Positions 9,633 to 17,535 of a DNA stretch of 64,000 nucleotides are shown in pieces (the first letter of the stretch is position 1; every line of letters begins with the position of its first letter). The notes beneath the pieces were generated by a model that saw only the letters and a list, made by a program, of their open reading frames with translations, was not told where the DNA came from and did no database searches. The stretch is from an uncultured archaeon (GTDB taxonomy: Archaea; Halobacteriota; Methanosarcinia; Methanosarcinales; Methanoperedenaceae). The stretch covers positions 1 through 64,000 of the forward strand of contig CABMIB010000114.1 of assembly GCA_902386135.1 (NCBI GenBank), in the 5' to 3' direction. The position numbers were made by a program, and so were the translations under genes.

Positions 9633-9920
9633 ATGGGATTTGAGATCGGCTATGTTATAGCAGGTATAGATCTGGTTATAGGGATTGCCATATTCATACT
9701 TGCTGGCATAAGTGCAAAACGATTAAAAGGAGGGACATTATACTGGTCGGCGGCATTTTTCTTTCTGACCGGTGTGATATTTGTCATCCGCGCTGCAATA
9801 GAGGTTTTAGAATTAGGTGACCTGCTTTATGCAACAAGTGCCTTAATAATGACATTATTGCTGGCATTTACTATGGTGATAATTGATATTACCACAAAAA
9901 TGCTCGGGGTGAAATCATGA
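9633..9920 (+). CDS. Small membrane protein, three helices (A)
   Basis: A 95-residue membrane protein with three predicted helices (residues 5-27, 38-58 and 65-86) and short basic loops. GAGGTG precedes the ATG by about 6 bases. It overlaps the next gene by four bases (ATGA), indicating translational coupling. It resembles the next gene in length, helix layout and an acidic residue in the middle helix (RAAIEVLE here, QHFVEAI there), so the two may be paralogous subunits. I do not recognise the family. Confidence 0.65.
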   Translation: MGFEIGYVIAGIDLVIGIAIFILAGISAKRLKGGTLYWSAAFFFLTGVIFVIRAAIEVLELGDLLYATSALIMTLLLAFTMVIIDITTKMLGVKS

Positions 9921-10222
9921 GTGAAGTAGCTCCTGAGGAAGTTGTAAGTATTTTATTCTGGTCCTCTTTTGTTCTTGACCTGCTTATAATGTGGTATGCA
10001 ATGGGCTTATCTAAAAAAATGGGGCATTCAGGTCTCCTTCATAAAACAACGATCTACGCTGCGTCATCTGCTTTGATCTTTGGCTTGCAGCATTTTGTTG
10101 AGGCGATCATTGCGGATCTGCCTTCCGGGATGATAATAGCCGAAAGCATAGAGGCTGTTGCGATCGTCTTATTAGGGGTAGCTGTATACCAGCTCTTTAA
10201 GCTGACTACGGGTGATAACTGA
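9917..10222 (+). CDS. Small membrane protein, three helices (B)
   Basis: A 101-residue membrane protein with hydrophobic segments at about residues 10-30, 45-66 and 74-93. It starts inside the stop of the preceding gene and ends on the first base of the next, so all three are tightly coupled. A central HFVEAI with His and Glu within the membrane region is a candidate functional site. It may pair with the 95-residue neighbour as a heteromeric membrane complex; that is inference from layout only. Confidence 0.65.
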   Translation: MSEVAPEEVVSILFWSSFVLDLLIMWYAMGLSKKMGHSGLLHKTTIYAASSALIFGLQHFVEAIIADLPSGMIIAESIEAVAIVLLGVAVYQLFKLTTGDN

Positions 10223-10446
10223 TGCCCAGCGAAACATCCCAGAAAGTAATTGATCTGCTATCGCCAAGCGTTGGTGAATTTGTGGCCAAGGCAAAAGTAA
10301 CGGCAGCATGCAAAATGGTAAATTTGAACGTTGATACCCTGGATAAGTCCCAGCTTAAGGATTTTGCTGATAAGTTCGAGGTTGTTTGTTTAACTCTTGG
10401 TCCGGAGATTGCTAAGAACGTTAAACAAAAGGTCTTAGCACTTTAA
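10222..10446 (+). CDS. Small soluble protein, last of the cluster
   Basis: A 74-residue soluble helical protein starting on the last base of the preceding gene (TGATG). One internal segment (AKVTAACKMVNLNVDTLDKS) is followed by a helix with a Cys (KFEVVCLTLGP). Two Cys residues are present but not in a CxxC arrangement. It ends before a T-rich tract (10448-10480) that looks like an archaeal oligo-T terminator. It is probably the cytosolic partner of the two small membrane proteins. No family recognised. Confidence 0.65.
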   Translation: MPSETSQKVIDLLSPSVGEFVAKAKVTAACKMVNLNVDTLDKSQLKDFADKFEVVCLTLGPEIAKNVKQKVLAL

Positions 10447-10494
10447 TTATTTGTTTTTTTCCTTTTTTATTTATTTTCTATCTTGTATAGTTAT

Positions 10495-11190
10495 TTAATC
10501 AGTTTTTGATTCTTCGGTCATTTTTGGCGCCAGCACGTCCTTATTGTATTTTTCCTGGTAGATGACTTCCTTAATATCCGTATTGTTGATTATCTCATTT
10601 GCGATCTGTTTCTTAGAGATGAGCCACCGCTGGTTAAAAGTCAATTCAAGCTCAATATCCACGAATACGGTTCCATCGTCTATCCTGATCGAAAATTCTT
10701 TACCTATATACAGACCCAGAAGACCTTTCACTTTACTTTCCGTATCCTCTATTTTCTCTTTTATCTCGTACTCGTAGGTAACTGTCTGTCCTGCCAGGAA
10801 CCTGTTGAAGTCCACCTGTGCCATCCTGCCTATAACCCTTATCACTATACCAGGGCGGCCATCTATCTGCACCGGCATCCCGACCTGCGGCCTGTCCTCG
10901 AACCTGGTGATGGGTATGGTCTCTATCAGCTCAGGGTTCCTGACCCCGAATGCTTTTTCGGGAGGAAGCGTGACAGTGCCTTTGTATCCGACTTCCTTGC
11001 CTTCGAAATCCTCATCCAGCCCGGCCACGGTATGACCTGCACCTACAATTACGATATCCCCTCCGTACTTCCCTTTTTCATTGTAGATGTTGTTGGCTTT
11101 CGCGACCTCTTCATCCGTTGTGTCAAAAATGTGATCGTCATTTTTCCCGGTGTATGAAACTTTAATAAAATCTCCTTTTTGGATACTCAT
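10495..11190 (-). CDS. FKBP-type peptidyl-prolyl isomerase, archaeal long form
   Basis: A 231-residue FKBP of the SlyD-like archaeal long type. The FKBP core (residues 1-60 and 125-150: GDFIKVSYTGK, IVIVGAGHTVAGLDEDFEGK, then the F/AGQTVTYEYEI strand) is interrupted by the insert-in-flap domain (residues 70-125, PPEKAFGVRNPELIETIP and QVGMPVQ), which binds unfolded chains. A C-terminal extension of about 75 residues follows, as in the 26-kDa archaeal FKBPs. It is a cytoplasmic folding catalyst and chaperone. It converges on the small-gene cluster. Confidence 0.92.
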   Translation of the reverse strand: MSIQKGDFIKVSYTGKNDDHIFDTTDEEVAKANNIYNEKGKYGGDIVIVGAGHTVAGLDEDFEGKEVGYKGTVTLPPEKAFGVRNPELIETIPITRFEDRPQVGMPVQIDGRPGIVIRVIGRMAQVDFNRFLAGQTVTYEYEIKEKIEDTESKVKGLLGLYIGKEFSIRIDDGTVFVDIELELTFNQRWLISKKQIANEIINNTDIKEVIYQEKYNKDVLAPKMTEESKTD

Positions 11191-11275
11191 AATTATTCAT
11201 TCCTTTTTTCCGCTCTTGATGTATCGATGGTATAAAATACTTACTTAAAATCCTTCCTGGTGTAGAGTCCTGAAA

Positions 11276-11812
11276 TTATTTATAAAAAGACCTTGCGCGT
11301 TCAATAGAGCCGCACGCTGCCCCCGTAAGCGTTATCACTTTTCCTGACACTTTCCCCTCATCGATTATCAGCTCAACTGCAGCCGGTTCTGACAGCCTCG
11401 GGAATGTGGGGCTGCCGGGGCAGATGAGGAGCATGTCCGCCCTCTCGATCACAGGCTTGTGGATATGACCGAAAACCAGCACATCCACTCCCATCTCTTT
11501 TGCCAGGTACCATGCGCCAGTGGTATCCTGGAGAGAAAGAGCAGCTTCATGGACTATCCCTATTTTTACGCCCCCGACCTCTATTACCCTGCGCTCCGGC
11601 AGCATTTCTTTTAATTTTATTTCGTCCATGTTGCCGTGCACGGCCTCAAGCCTGTTAAGACCTGAGAGTTCATCAAACGCAGCTTTCGTGACAAAATCGC
11701 CTGCATGGATAATCATATCTGCCTCTTTGAGCAATACCACAAGCTCTCTCGGCAGTTGTTCTAAGATCGAGCCGTGTTTTATATGCGTATCAGAGATCGC
11801 AATTATCTTCAT
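11276..11812 (-). CDS. YfcE/MJ0936-type metallophosphodiesterase
   Basis: A 178-residue calcineurin-like phosphoesterase. The metal motifs are all present: SDTHI near residue 7, HAGDF near residue 36, HGNMDE near residue 59, HEAAL near residue 88, and GHIHKP near residue 115. The length and order match archaeal MJ0936 and bacterial YfcE phosphodiesterases. The natural substrate is unknown. The start ATG overlaps the stop of the upstream 268-residue gene (ATGA), so the two are translationally coupled. Confidence 0.9.
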   Translation of the reverse strand: MKIIAISDTHIKHGSILEQLPRELVVLLKEADMIIHAGDFVTKAAFDELSGLNRLEAVHGNMDEIKLKEMLPERRVIEVGGVKIGIVHEAALSLQDTTGAWYLAKEMGVDVLVFGHIHKPVIERADMLLICPGSPTFPRLSEPAAVELIIDEGKVSGKVITLTGAACGSIERARSFYK

Positions 11813-12615
11813 GCGTAACCGTAGTCCATATAGTTCAGTTCTTTTTTGATATCTGACAGGAATATCTTATAGACGTCCACGGAAAAATCAAGCCACTCCT
11901 TGAAATCCGAATTCAGTTTCTTTCCGAGCGCATCTTCTTTTTCCGTCCTGCTCGCTTCGCCGTAATCCCCGAACTCTTCAAGGTTTTTTTCCATGAACCA
12001 GTAGAGTGCGCTCTCGGCAAAAGGTTTCGGGACTAGCGGGGATGTATAGGATATCTTCAACATGAGCCGGTTTTCCTTTGCAAGCTCCTCCGGAGTTATT
12101 CCTGTCTTTTCGATAGCCTTCTTTAAGGTCTCATCGCTGATCTTCCGTTTTTCTTCAGGTGTGAATTTCCCGGGTTCGGTTTTCATTAAAGCCTCTTCGT
12201 ATATGCCCTTTTGGAGCAGTTCATGCTCAAGCGTGTACTTCAGCATTTTTTCGCTGGCTTCCTTTACGTAAGACCTGTTGAGGGTTATTATCGAGTACCA
12301 CGAGCCGAGGTAATACCGCCTGTTCATTGCGACCGCATAATCAAAAATAGAGGGCATCCTGAGAAAGATGCTCTGCGAGAAGACGACGGCATCGGTTGAG
12401 AGAAGCAGGATATTTTCTGGCACGAGCTTTCTGGCGTTCTCAAGCCCTTCCCTGCCGTACATGGACTCGGGCTCTTTCAGGTACTGCTCGCTCAGGGTGA
12501 TTATTTTCCTTATTTCCTCGGGCTTCAACTGGTTCAATGCAAAAGCGATATCCTTTGCGGCTGACCTTATCCATAATGTATAATCCTCTATGAACTGTTC
12601 CTTCTGGCTTTGCAT
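11809..12615 (-). CDS. Hypothetical protein coupled to a phosphoesterase
   Basis: A 268-residue, mainly helical soluble protein of unknown function. A conserved-looking central region includes LSTDAVVFSQSIFLRMPS and a helix containing YTLEHELLQKGIY (an HE pair without the second His of a zincin). The C-terminal third is acidic and helical. It overlaps the YfcE-like phosphoesterase by four bases, so a shared pathway is plausible. I do not recognise the family. Confidence 0.65.
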   Translation of the reverse strand: MQSQKEQFIEDYTLWIRSAAKDIAFALNQLKPEEIRKIITLSEQYLKEPESMYGREGLENARKLVPENILLLSTDAVVFSQSIFLRMPSIFDYAVAMNRRYYLGSWYSIITLNRSYVKEASEKMLKYTLEHELLQKGIYEEALMKTEPGKFTPEEKRKISDETLKKAIEKTGITPEELAKENRLMLKISYTSPLVPKPFAESALYWFMEKNLEEFGDYGEASRTEKEDALGKKLNSDFKEWLDFSVDVYKIFLSDIKKELNYMDYGYA

Positions 12616-12787
12616 GGCTGATTAATCGCGGCGGCTGAATAAATAGTTAGCGGGATAGCTTTATTTTATGCAAAATATTAGTGCATCCGGCAAAATAATT
12701 TTTGGACCCTACAATGGCCAAGCCTATAGAAAAGAATATATATAATATGTGTATATTTATTACAGCCGAAGGTATTATGGCGATGGC

Positions 12788-12883
12788 ATGAGCATTCTGG
12801 AAAACGTCTTAACAACCCTCAACGAATGGAAAACAAAAAGGATTTGGGCAAGAATCCTTAAACAGGAACACGATGGCGTCTGA
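12788..12883 (+). CDS. Possible 31-residue small ORF
   Basis: In the spacer 12616-12900 an A+T-rich TATATATAATATG stretch near 12738 is followed by a short frame with ATG at 12788 encoding a basic amphipathic peptide (LENVLTTLNEWKTKRIW). No strong ribosome site is seen. It might be a real small protein or chance; nothing else is visible in this spacer. Confidence 0.2.
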   Translation: MSILENVLTTLNEWKTKRIWARILKQEHDGV

Positions 12884-12900
12884 TAAAAGAACAGCGATCC

Positions 12901-13203
12901 TCAGCTGTGCTGCCATCTTGTACGCGACTCCCTTGTAACATGCTCTTTCTCAAGCCTGGCGCGCGTCTCTTTAAATAATGCCCTGATACGTACTTCACTG
13001 CACAACGGATCATCTACAGAGCATTCTTTACTTTCTATAGCTTCCACAGCCAGGTGGAGAGAACGTTGCTCCAGCGCCGGCAGGGTATTTTCAAGGGTCT
13101 TCTTCAGCCATTTATCATCCTTTGACAGCACGCCCACGAACATGGAAGGGATAATATCGCGCTCTATGGATTCAAGTCTTTTCTTTGCACTAACCGTTAC
13201 CAT
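12901..13203 (-). CDS. Small hypothetical helical protein
   Basis: A 100-residue charged helical protein (AKKRLESIERDIIPSMF, LEQRSLHLAVEAIESKE, C-terminal basic tail). Two Cys residues (ECSVDDPLC) are seven apart. No domain recognised. It is the last gene on the host side before the inserted element; its start is 53 bases from the left direct repeat, so its promoter region may have been rejoined by the insertion. Confidence 0.5.
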   Translation of the reverse strand: MVTVSAKKRLESIERDIIPSMFVGVLSKDDKWLKKTLENTLPALEQRSLHLAVEAIESKECSVDDPLCSEVRIRALFKETRARLEKEHVTRESRTRWQHS

Positions 13204-13256
13204 AAGGATTATGTTCGTTCGTCAAAATATAAAAACCTGGGGTTTTATCGATAGGT

Positions 13257-13271
13257 TTAATAACGATTATT
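13257..13271. repeat. Candidate left attachment site (attL)
   Basis: TTAATAACGATTATT, identical to 25234-25248. It sits 70 bases before the recombinase start, as expected for an integrase-proximal att site. Confidence 0.6.
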
Positions 13272-13341
13272 TCTTTTGTTTGTAGTTAAAAACAACGAAA
13301 TTCTTAAATAGCTTTAAGTTTATAGAGTGTTTTGTGACAGT

Positions 13342-14583
13342 ATGATGAGCATTGATGTAGAAAATGACGCAAGAATTGAACAATGGCTAAATTTGATAGA
13401 AGCGTCAAAAGCAACCAGAAAGTCCTATCTGACTTACATAAAGGCTTACTGCGAATGCGTAGATAAAACTCCGAGTGAACTAATAGATGAAGCTGAAAAA
13501 GAAACTAAAGGGGGCAAGCTTCTCTCAGAGAGGAACACAGTCATTTACTTAGCTAAATTTAAGAAGTGCTTAGCTGATAAGTCCCCAAACACTCAGGGCG
13601 TAGCTTTATCAACAGTTCAGTCTTTTTATAAGACTTTTGACATACAACTATCAGCAGCAGTTGGAAAAAGAAAAAAGAGAATACCTTTACGAGAAAATCA
13701 GAATTTTATTTCTAAAGCTGATGTTAAAACTCTCATAACCAATGCTAAAAACCTGAGAATGAAAGCTATTATTTTATGCATGGCTACCAGTGGCATGGCT
13801 AAGAACGAGATACTGAACCTCAGAATGAGAGATATTATTTTTGATGATAACGACATCGGTACAGTGAGTATCAGACGAGAAAAAGCACAAGTTGATTACG
13901 TTACTTTCATAAGCCCTGAGGCAGTGGCGGCTCTCAAAAACTATTTTAATGAAAGGAACCGCGATGATAAACTCAAGGTAAAAGGTACAAACGATTTTGT
14001 TTTCGTGACTTATGGTGAAAAGTTACAAGAAGGGGAGAAGAAGGGTTCGGGTAAGGGAAGCAATATATCACCTCAGACTTTCACTAACGAATTTAAGAAG
14101 CTTGGAGAGGACTTGGGCTATGGCAATGGCGAAGGTTATATGGTCAAGTCAAGAAGCCATGCTTTAAGGAAGTTCTTTGCTTCAACATTAGAGAATGCAG
14201 GTGTGCCGAAAAATAAAGTTGATTACATGCTTGGACATACCCCTTCTGGAAACGATTTAGCTTACTTTCAACACGATATAGATAAACTGAAAGAGCTTTA
14301 CATTAAATATCTGCCATATATAACATTTGAAAAGACGATAGAGGTAAGGTCTTTAGATACTGAGGATGCCAAAAAACTTGCTAAACTGGAAGATGAGAAT
14401 ATATATCTTAAAAAAGAGGTAGGAAATCTTCAAGAAATGGTAACTATGCGTAATGAAGACATTGGTAATACAGACAAATTATATAGAGAGGAAATAGATA
14501 GATTATTTTCAGAAGTGAGAGAACTAAAGAGAGCGTTAAGCCTTAATGCGACATCAGTTGCCAAAAAAGTTCCGGAAGTTTAA
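13342..14583 (+). CDS. Tyrosine recombinase (integrase) with coiled-coil tail
   Basis: A roughly 413-residue tyrosine recombinase that would integrate and excise the element. It has an N-terminal SAM-like core-binding domain with a Lys-rich linker and a C-terminal catalytic domain. Numbering from an in-frame GTG at 13327: HALRKFF gives His278 and Arg281, LGHT gives His304, and Tyr313 lies in AYFQHD at the expected nine-residue spacing. The first catalytic Arg position reads GMAKNEI (Lys159). A C-terminal coiled coil of about 70 residues (KLEDENIYLKKEVGNLQEM) follows. I prefer the ATG at 13342; no ribosome site precedes either start, and a TTAAATAG box near 13302 suggests a leaderless message. 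Confidence 0.9.
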   Translation: MMSIDVENDARIEQWLNLIEASKATRKSYLTYIKAYCECVDKTPSELIDEAEKETKGGKLLSERNTVIYLAKFKKCLADKSPNTQGVALSTVQSFYKTFDIQLSAAVGKRKKRIPLRENQNFISKADVKTLITNAKNLRMKAIILCMATSGMAKNEILNLRMRDIIFDDNDIGTVSIRREKAQVDYVTFISPEAVAALKNYFNERNRDDKLKVKGTNDFVFVTYGEKLQEGEKKGSGKGSNISPQTFTNEFKKLGEDLGYGNGEGYMVKSRSHALRKFFASTLENAGVPKNKVDYMLGHTPSGNDLAYFQHDIDKLKELYIKYLPYITFEKTIEVRSLDTEDAKKLAKLEDENIYLKKEVGNLQEMVTMRNEDIGNTDKLYREEIDRLFSEVRELKRALSLNATSVAKKVPEV

Positions 14584-14621
14584 TATCGCTTGAATTCATA
14601 ATACTGCTACGGAGTGGTGTT

Positions 14622-15161
14622 ATGAATTTAATAAAGTTCTATAATAATGCGAAACAGAAAGTTATAGATGCGGGATACGGGAATGAGATAGAGAGATACT
14701 GGCAAATAAGCTTTGAGAATATCGATTCCGAGCAGTTTTTGAGGAACTATGTTTGGGTGGTTCTGAATGCGGGTATGAAGTGGGAAATAGCAAAAAGGAT
14801 ATTTGAGAACTACCCGAACATAAAAATCAATCATAGGGGAAAGAAAGCGGCGATAGATTTAGCTGTACGTAAACATCAAGTATGGCTTGATATTCTTAGA
14901 AGTATTAAAAGCGACGAAGATAAAATTGAATATCTCAAGTCCCTGCCATATATAGGCAGCATATCATGTCATCATCTGGCGAGAAATATAGGCATTGATA
15001 CGGTTAAGGATGATAGGCATTTGAGAAGGGTTGCGGATCAGTTTGGCTATTCCACGCCTATCGATATGTGCAAGGAAATACAAAAAGGTACTAATGAGAG
15101 GCTTGGGGTAATAGATATAGTCCTGTGGAGATACAGCAAGTTGAAATCTCATAGTTCATAG
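14622..15161 (+). CDS. HhH-GPD-like DNA glycosylase-related protein
   Basis: A 179-residue protein. The C-terminal half carries a helix-hairpin-helix-like stretch LPYIGSISCHHLARNIGI followed by VKDDRHLRRVADQFGY. This resembles the HhH and catalytic Asp region of base-excision glycosylases (endonuclease III / 3-methyladenine glycosylase superfamily); the Asp of VKDD is at the usual catalytic position. The fold is shorter than cellular enzymes and the FeS cluster Cys residues are absent. It follows the integrase by 38 bases. A DNA modification, repair or counter-defence role for the element is inference. Confidence 0.65.
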   Translation: MNLIKFYNNAKQKVIDAGYGNEIERYWQISFENIDSEQFLRNYVWVVLNAGMKWEIAKRIFENYPNIKINHRGKKAAIDLAVRKHQVWLDILRSIKSDEDKIEYLKSLPYIGSISCHHLARNIGIDTVKDDRHLRRVADQFGYSTPIDMCKEIQKGTNERLGVIDIVLWRYSKLKSHSS

Positions 15162-15639
15162 TTTTACATCTTTTGATAATAAGAAGTATATTCAAAGCTT
15201 GTACTGAACTCGGTGTATGTACCCGGGTCGGGATTGAAGCATAATAAGAAGTATATGCGCCGAGTGTCATGCGGCTCCCATTATGGCTGTCGTGTCGGGA
15301 TTGAAGCATAATAAGAAGTGTGCAAAATGCCATAAAAACCATGAAAAGAGCGTATATGTAACTATATAAATATAAACAAATCTTAAATAAACCCTTTTTA
15401 ATTTTTCAATGAAATATGCCTCCGATTGCCGATTTTAAAATTTTAGATACATAATCATAAACATGATGATATTATATTTCCATAATAGGAAAGTATAAGT
15501 ATACAAAAAAGCTTTTATATTAGAATATTACAGATTGGGGAAATTAGGGGTACATCATTCATAGCATAGTTAAGAATAGTAGCTTGCTATTTAGCGACTC
15601 CAAATGAAACTTGATGATAAAAAGGAGAATATGTAGAAA
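15162..15639. other. Long spacer with spaced direct repeats
   Basis: No gene is supported here. The left part holds the CRISPR-like repeats listed separately; the rest is strongly A+T-rich. A TATA-like TTTATATT lies near 15512, and AAAAAGGAGAATATG just before 15640 gives a ribosome site for the next gene. Confidence 0.5.
15176..15319. CRISPR. CRISPR-like mini-repeat (degenerate or mini-array)
   Basis: Two perfect 26-bp repeats (15227-15252 and 15294-15319) have a 67-bp period. Each contains the GGGATTGAAGC element reminiscent of the 3' end of type I archaeal repeats, then ATAATAAGAAGT. A third, partial copy (15176-15191) shares 16 bases with the second unit at a 65-bp period. The intervening sequences are unrelated. 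The period fits a repeat-spacer unit, but the first copy lacks the GGGATTGAAGC part and no cas gene is present. It could equally be another spaced direct repeat. Confidence 0.3.
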
Positions 15640-15870
15640 ATGAATGATGTATTCTATCGAGAAGAAAATGCATACGGTTGCATATCTACCTTTAGAGTAT
15701 ATAATCCAATAGAAAATATAATATATTGGACATTTTTATTGATACAAATCCAATTATTAAAACCGATATGGATTTTTTATTTAATTAATATAATAGTTAT
15801 TACAATGCTCTTGTATCAGCAAAAGTTATGGGTGGTGAAATATGGGGGTGCTCCATGTGAGAATACATGA
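15640..15870 (+). CDS. Small hypothetical membrane protein
   Basis: A 76-residue protein with a hydrophilic N-terminus and two hydrophobic segments (about residues 25-40 and 43-58), rich in Ile and aromatic residues. It has a good ribosome site (AAAGGAG). It overlaps the next gene by 29 bases in another frame, suggesting coupled translation. No family recognised; small membrane proteins of this kind are common in archaeal viruses and plasmids. Confidence 0.5.
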   Translation: MNDVFYREENAYGCISTFRVYNPIENIIYWTFLLIQIQLLKPIWIFYLINIIVITMLLYQQKLWVVKYGGAPCENT

Positions 15871-16288
15871 CAAAGAGACGAATATATTGAATCAAAATAG
15901 AAGACTGGCAAATCTACTTAAAGTTCAAATATTATTTATACCCACTTATATTTTAGTTCATTTCGATGCACCTGAATATAGATTTCTGCTCCTAAGACTA
16001 CTGTTTTCATATTCTTTTTCAGTCCTCTTCATGAGCGAATTTGAAAAATATTTAGATAACAAATTTGATATACCGACATATAAAAGAGGTTTGATTGAAT
16101 ATGTATTAAGTAACCTCACAGCATTAATAATGTTTTTAATAATAGAACTGATTGTTGACAGCAATTTTTTTATTTTTTCTGCTTTGGTTCTTTTAATCTT
16201 TGTTCATATATATGTTATCAGTTTGATTTTCCAATTTAAGGGCTATAAAGGAAGTAGAAAACATAAGCGAGCTTATCACAAAAGCTAA
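15842..16288 (+). CDS. Hypothetical four-helix membrane protein
   Basis: A 148-residue membrane protein with hydrophobic segments near residues 27-42, 48-64, 85-107 and 109-130 and a basic C-terminal tail (KGSRKHKRAYHKS). GGTGGTGAAAT precedes the ATG. Its last 96 bases overlap an opposite-strand frame; both read like membrane proteins, and this one is better supported by its ribosome site and coupling to the preceding gene. Function unknown. Confidence 0.5.
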   Translation: MGVLHVRIHDKETNILNQNRRLANLLKVQILFIPTYILVHFDAPEYRFLLLRLLFSYSFSVLFMSEFEKYLDNKFDIPTYKRGLIEYVLSNLTALIMFLIIELIVDSNFFIFSALVLLIFVHIYVISLIFQFKGYKGSRKHKRAYHKS

Positions 16289-16435
16289 AATGGAATTTGT
16301 AAAAGAGTTAGAGGTGAGTTCAATTATTCCAATTGCATAAAGAATCCCATTAATAGCACCCAACTCTGTTCGATTATTTTTTACAAAATTCAAAATAGAT
16401 TCAATAATTAATTGGTTCTCCATTGTCTTTCGCAT
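16193..16435 (-). CDS. Small hypothetical membrane protein, tail-to-tail overlap
   Basis: An 80-residue frame, with an alternative start at 16423 (MENQLIIESI). It has two hydrophobic segments (GAINGILYAIGIIELT and SILAFVISSLMFSTSFIAL). Its 3' 96 bases overlap the convergent 148-residue gene. The composition is protein-like, but I cannot exclude that it is an antisense shadow. Confidence 0.35.
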   Translation of the reverse strand: MRKTMENQLIIESILNFVKNNRTELGAINGILYAIGIIELTSNSFTNSILAFVISSLMFSTSFIALKLENQTDNIYMNKD

Positions 16436-16643
16436 AGTTCTCGTTAAAATATAAAACTATTGCTGATATGGGGTTCTGTCAAGTTGTCGGTTGTTCCCAG
16501 ATTAACGCTATTTTTTACACAGTTGATAGGTCGCTACATGCTTCAACTTTCTAAAAACTCATCTACATATGAACTGCAACCGCAGACTTGATAGAACCCG
16601 ATTGCCATAAAAAGAAATAACGTTATTCTAAATATATTCGGAT

Positions 16644-16823
16644 CTAAAGCTGCATTCCTTTCTCAATAACAATTCTTTTCTTTCCATCTGCCTCGACTAC
16701 AGAAACAGTTACTATTGTTTTATCATTCCATCCAAGCTCTTTAGCTTCAGGCGTTACAAAAACGACATAATTATCATGCCAACGTACGAGCTTCTTGGCT
16801 TTTTTGGATATAACGTTCTCCAT
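16644..16823 (-). CDS. AbrB/SpoVT-like small protein
   Basis: A 59-residue basic protein. The order basic N-terminus, RWHDNYVVFVTPEAKELGW, then NDKTIVTVSVVE matches a swapped-hairpin AbrB-like DNA-binding fold in layout. Such proteins act as transcription regulators or antitoxins. It is transcribed divergently from the 164-residue gene at 16918, and a 17-bp palindrome lies between the two. The fold assignment is from pattern only. Confidence 0.5.
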   Translation of the reverse strand: MENVISKKAKKLVRWHDNYVVFVTPEAKELGWNDKTIVTVSVVEADGKKRIVIEKGMQL

Positions 16824-16861
16824 ACTACTATCTAAATAAAAATGGCACGGTAAAAACGGTA

Positions 16862-16878
16862 AACGTGTTTAACACGTT
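16862..16878. promoter_or_regulatory. Palindromic operator candidate
   Basis: AACGTGTT-T-AACACGTT is a perfect 8-bp inverted repeat with a one-base centre. It abuts a TATA-like ATTTTTAAATAG (about 16878-16890) located 28 bases before the ATG at 16918, and faces the divergent AbrB-like gene. It is placed to block the promoter of one or both genes. Confidence 0.5.
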
Positions 16879-16917
16879 ATTTTTAAATAGTTGTAAATTA
16901 TATTTTATGGTAGTGCT

Positions 16918-17412
16918 ATGACAAAACAAACAATCAAAGGTGAGGGTGCTGAGAATTTAGCTGGCAACTTATTAAACGATTTATTAGAAAATAGAACTAA
17001 ACCTATCCCAACAGGGCTTGATAAAATAGAGCCTGTTCGTTTTCCAACGATTAATAAAAATTTACCTATTGAAAAGTTAGCAGAGATTTATAGAGATATT
17101 GAAGAAGGAAAAGATATCATAGACATTAATTCTCGAATTGAAACTCCACCTTCATGTAATGTGATCCCTTCATCTAAAAAAGGAAATTGCGAAGATATTT
17201 TGATTGGAATCATTATAGATGAAACAGATTTTGAAAGAAGAATGCCTCATATCCTTGCACATCATATAAGATGCAAACATAAAAAAGTTATATTAGCTGC
17301 CTATTATTGGGATGGAACTGCTTGGGAAACTACATGGAAAGAGCCCTTTAAAGCAGTAGGTGGAGAAGTTTATAGACAAATGTATGATGAGATGCCCGTA
17401 AGAATTCTTTGA
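16918..17412 (+). CDS. Hypothetical accessory protein
   Basis: A 164-residue soluble protein. The N-terminal half is low in hydrophobics with a helical ENLAGNLLNDLLEN. The C-terminal half has beta-strand-like segments (ILIGIIIDETDF, KKVILAAYYWDGTAW) and a His-rich HILAHHIRCKHKK. It is probably expressed from the TATA box near 16880 with a short leader. No family recognised. Its position behind the palindrome suggests that it is repressed in the integrated state; that is inference. Confidence 0.5.
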   Translation: MTKQTIKGEGAENLAGNLLNDLLENRTKPIPTGLDKIEPVRFPTINKNLPIEKLAEIYRDIEEGKDIIDINSRIETPPSCNVIPSSKKGNCEDILIGIIIDETDFERRMPHILAHHIRCKHKKVILAAYYWDGTAWETTWKEPFKAVGGEVYRQMYDEMPVRIL

Positions 17413-17435
17413 AATGAATTAAGGAAGTACATAAT

Positions 17436-17534
17436 ATGATTCAAGAATTTATCAGCGAGTTAAATGATGAAATTGGAAAAAGAATAAAATCTGGATTTTT
17501 CAAGAAAGCCCTTAAAAAGGGGCAGGAGCTGTAA
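17436..17534 (+). CDS. Possible 32-residue small protein
   Basis: A short frame beginning with ATG after AAGGAAGTAC and ending one base before the next gene's ATG. The peptide is a basic amphipathic helix (IQEFISELNDEIGKRIKSG). The ribosome site and tight spacing favour a real small gene or a leader peptide coupled to the GIY-YIG-like gene. Confidence 0.4.
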   Translation: MIQEFISELNDEIGKRIKSGFFKKALKKGQEL

Positions 17535-17535
17535 A

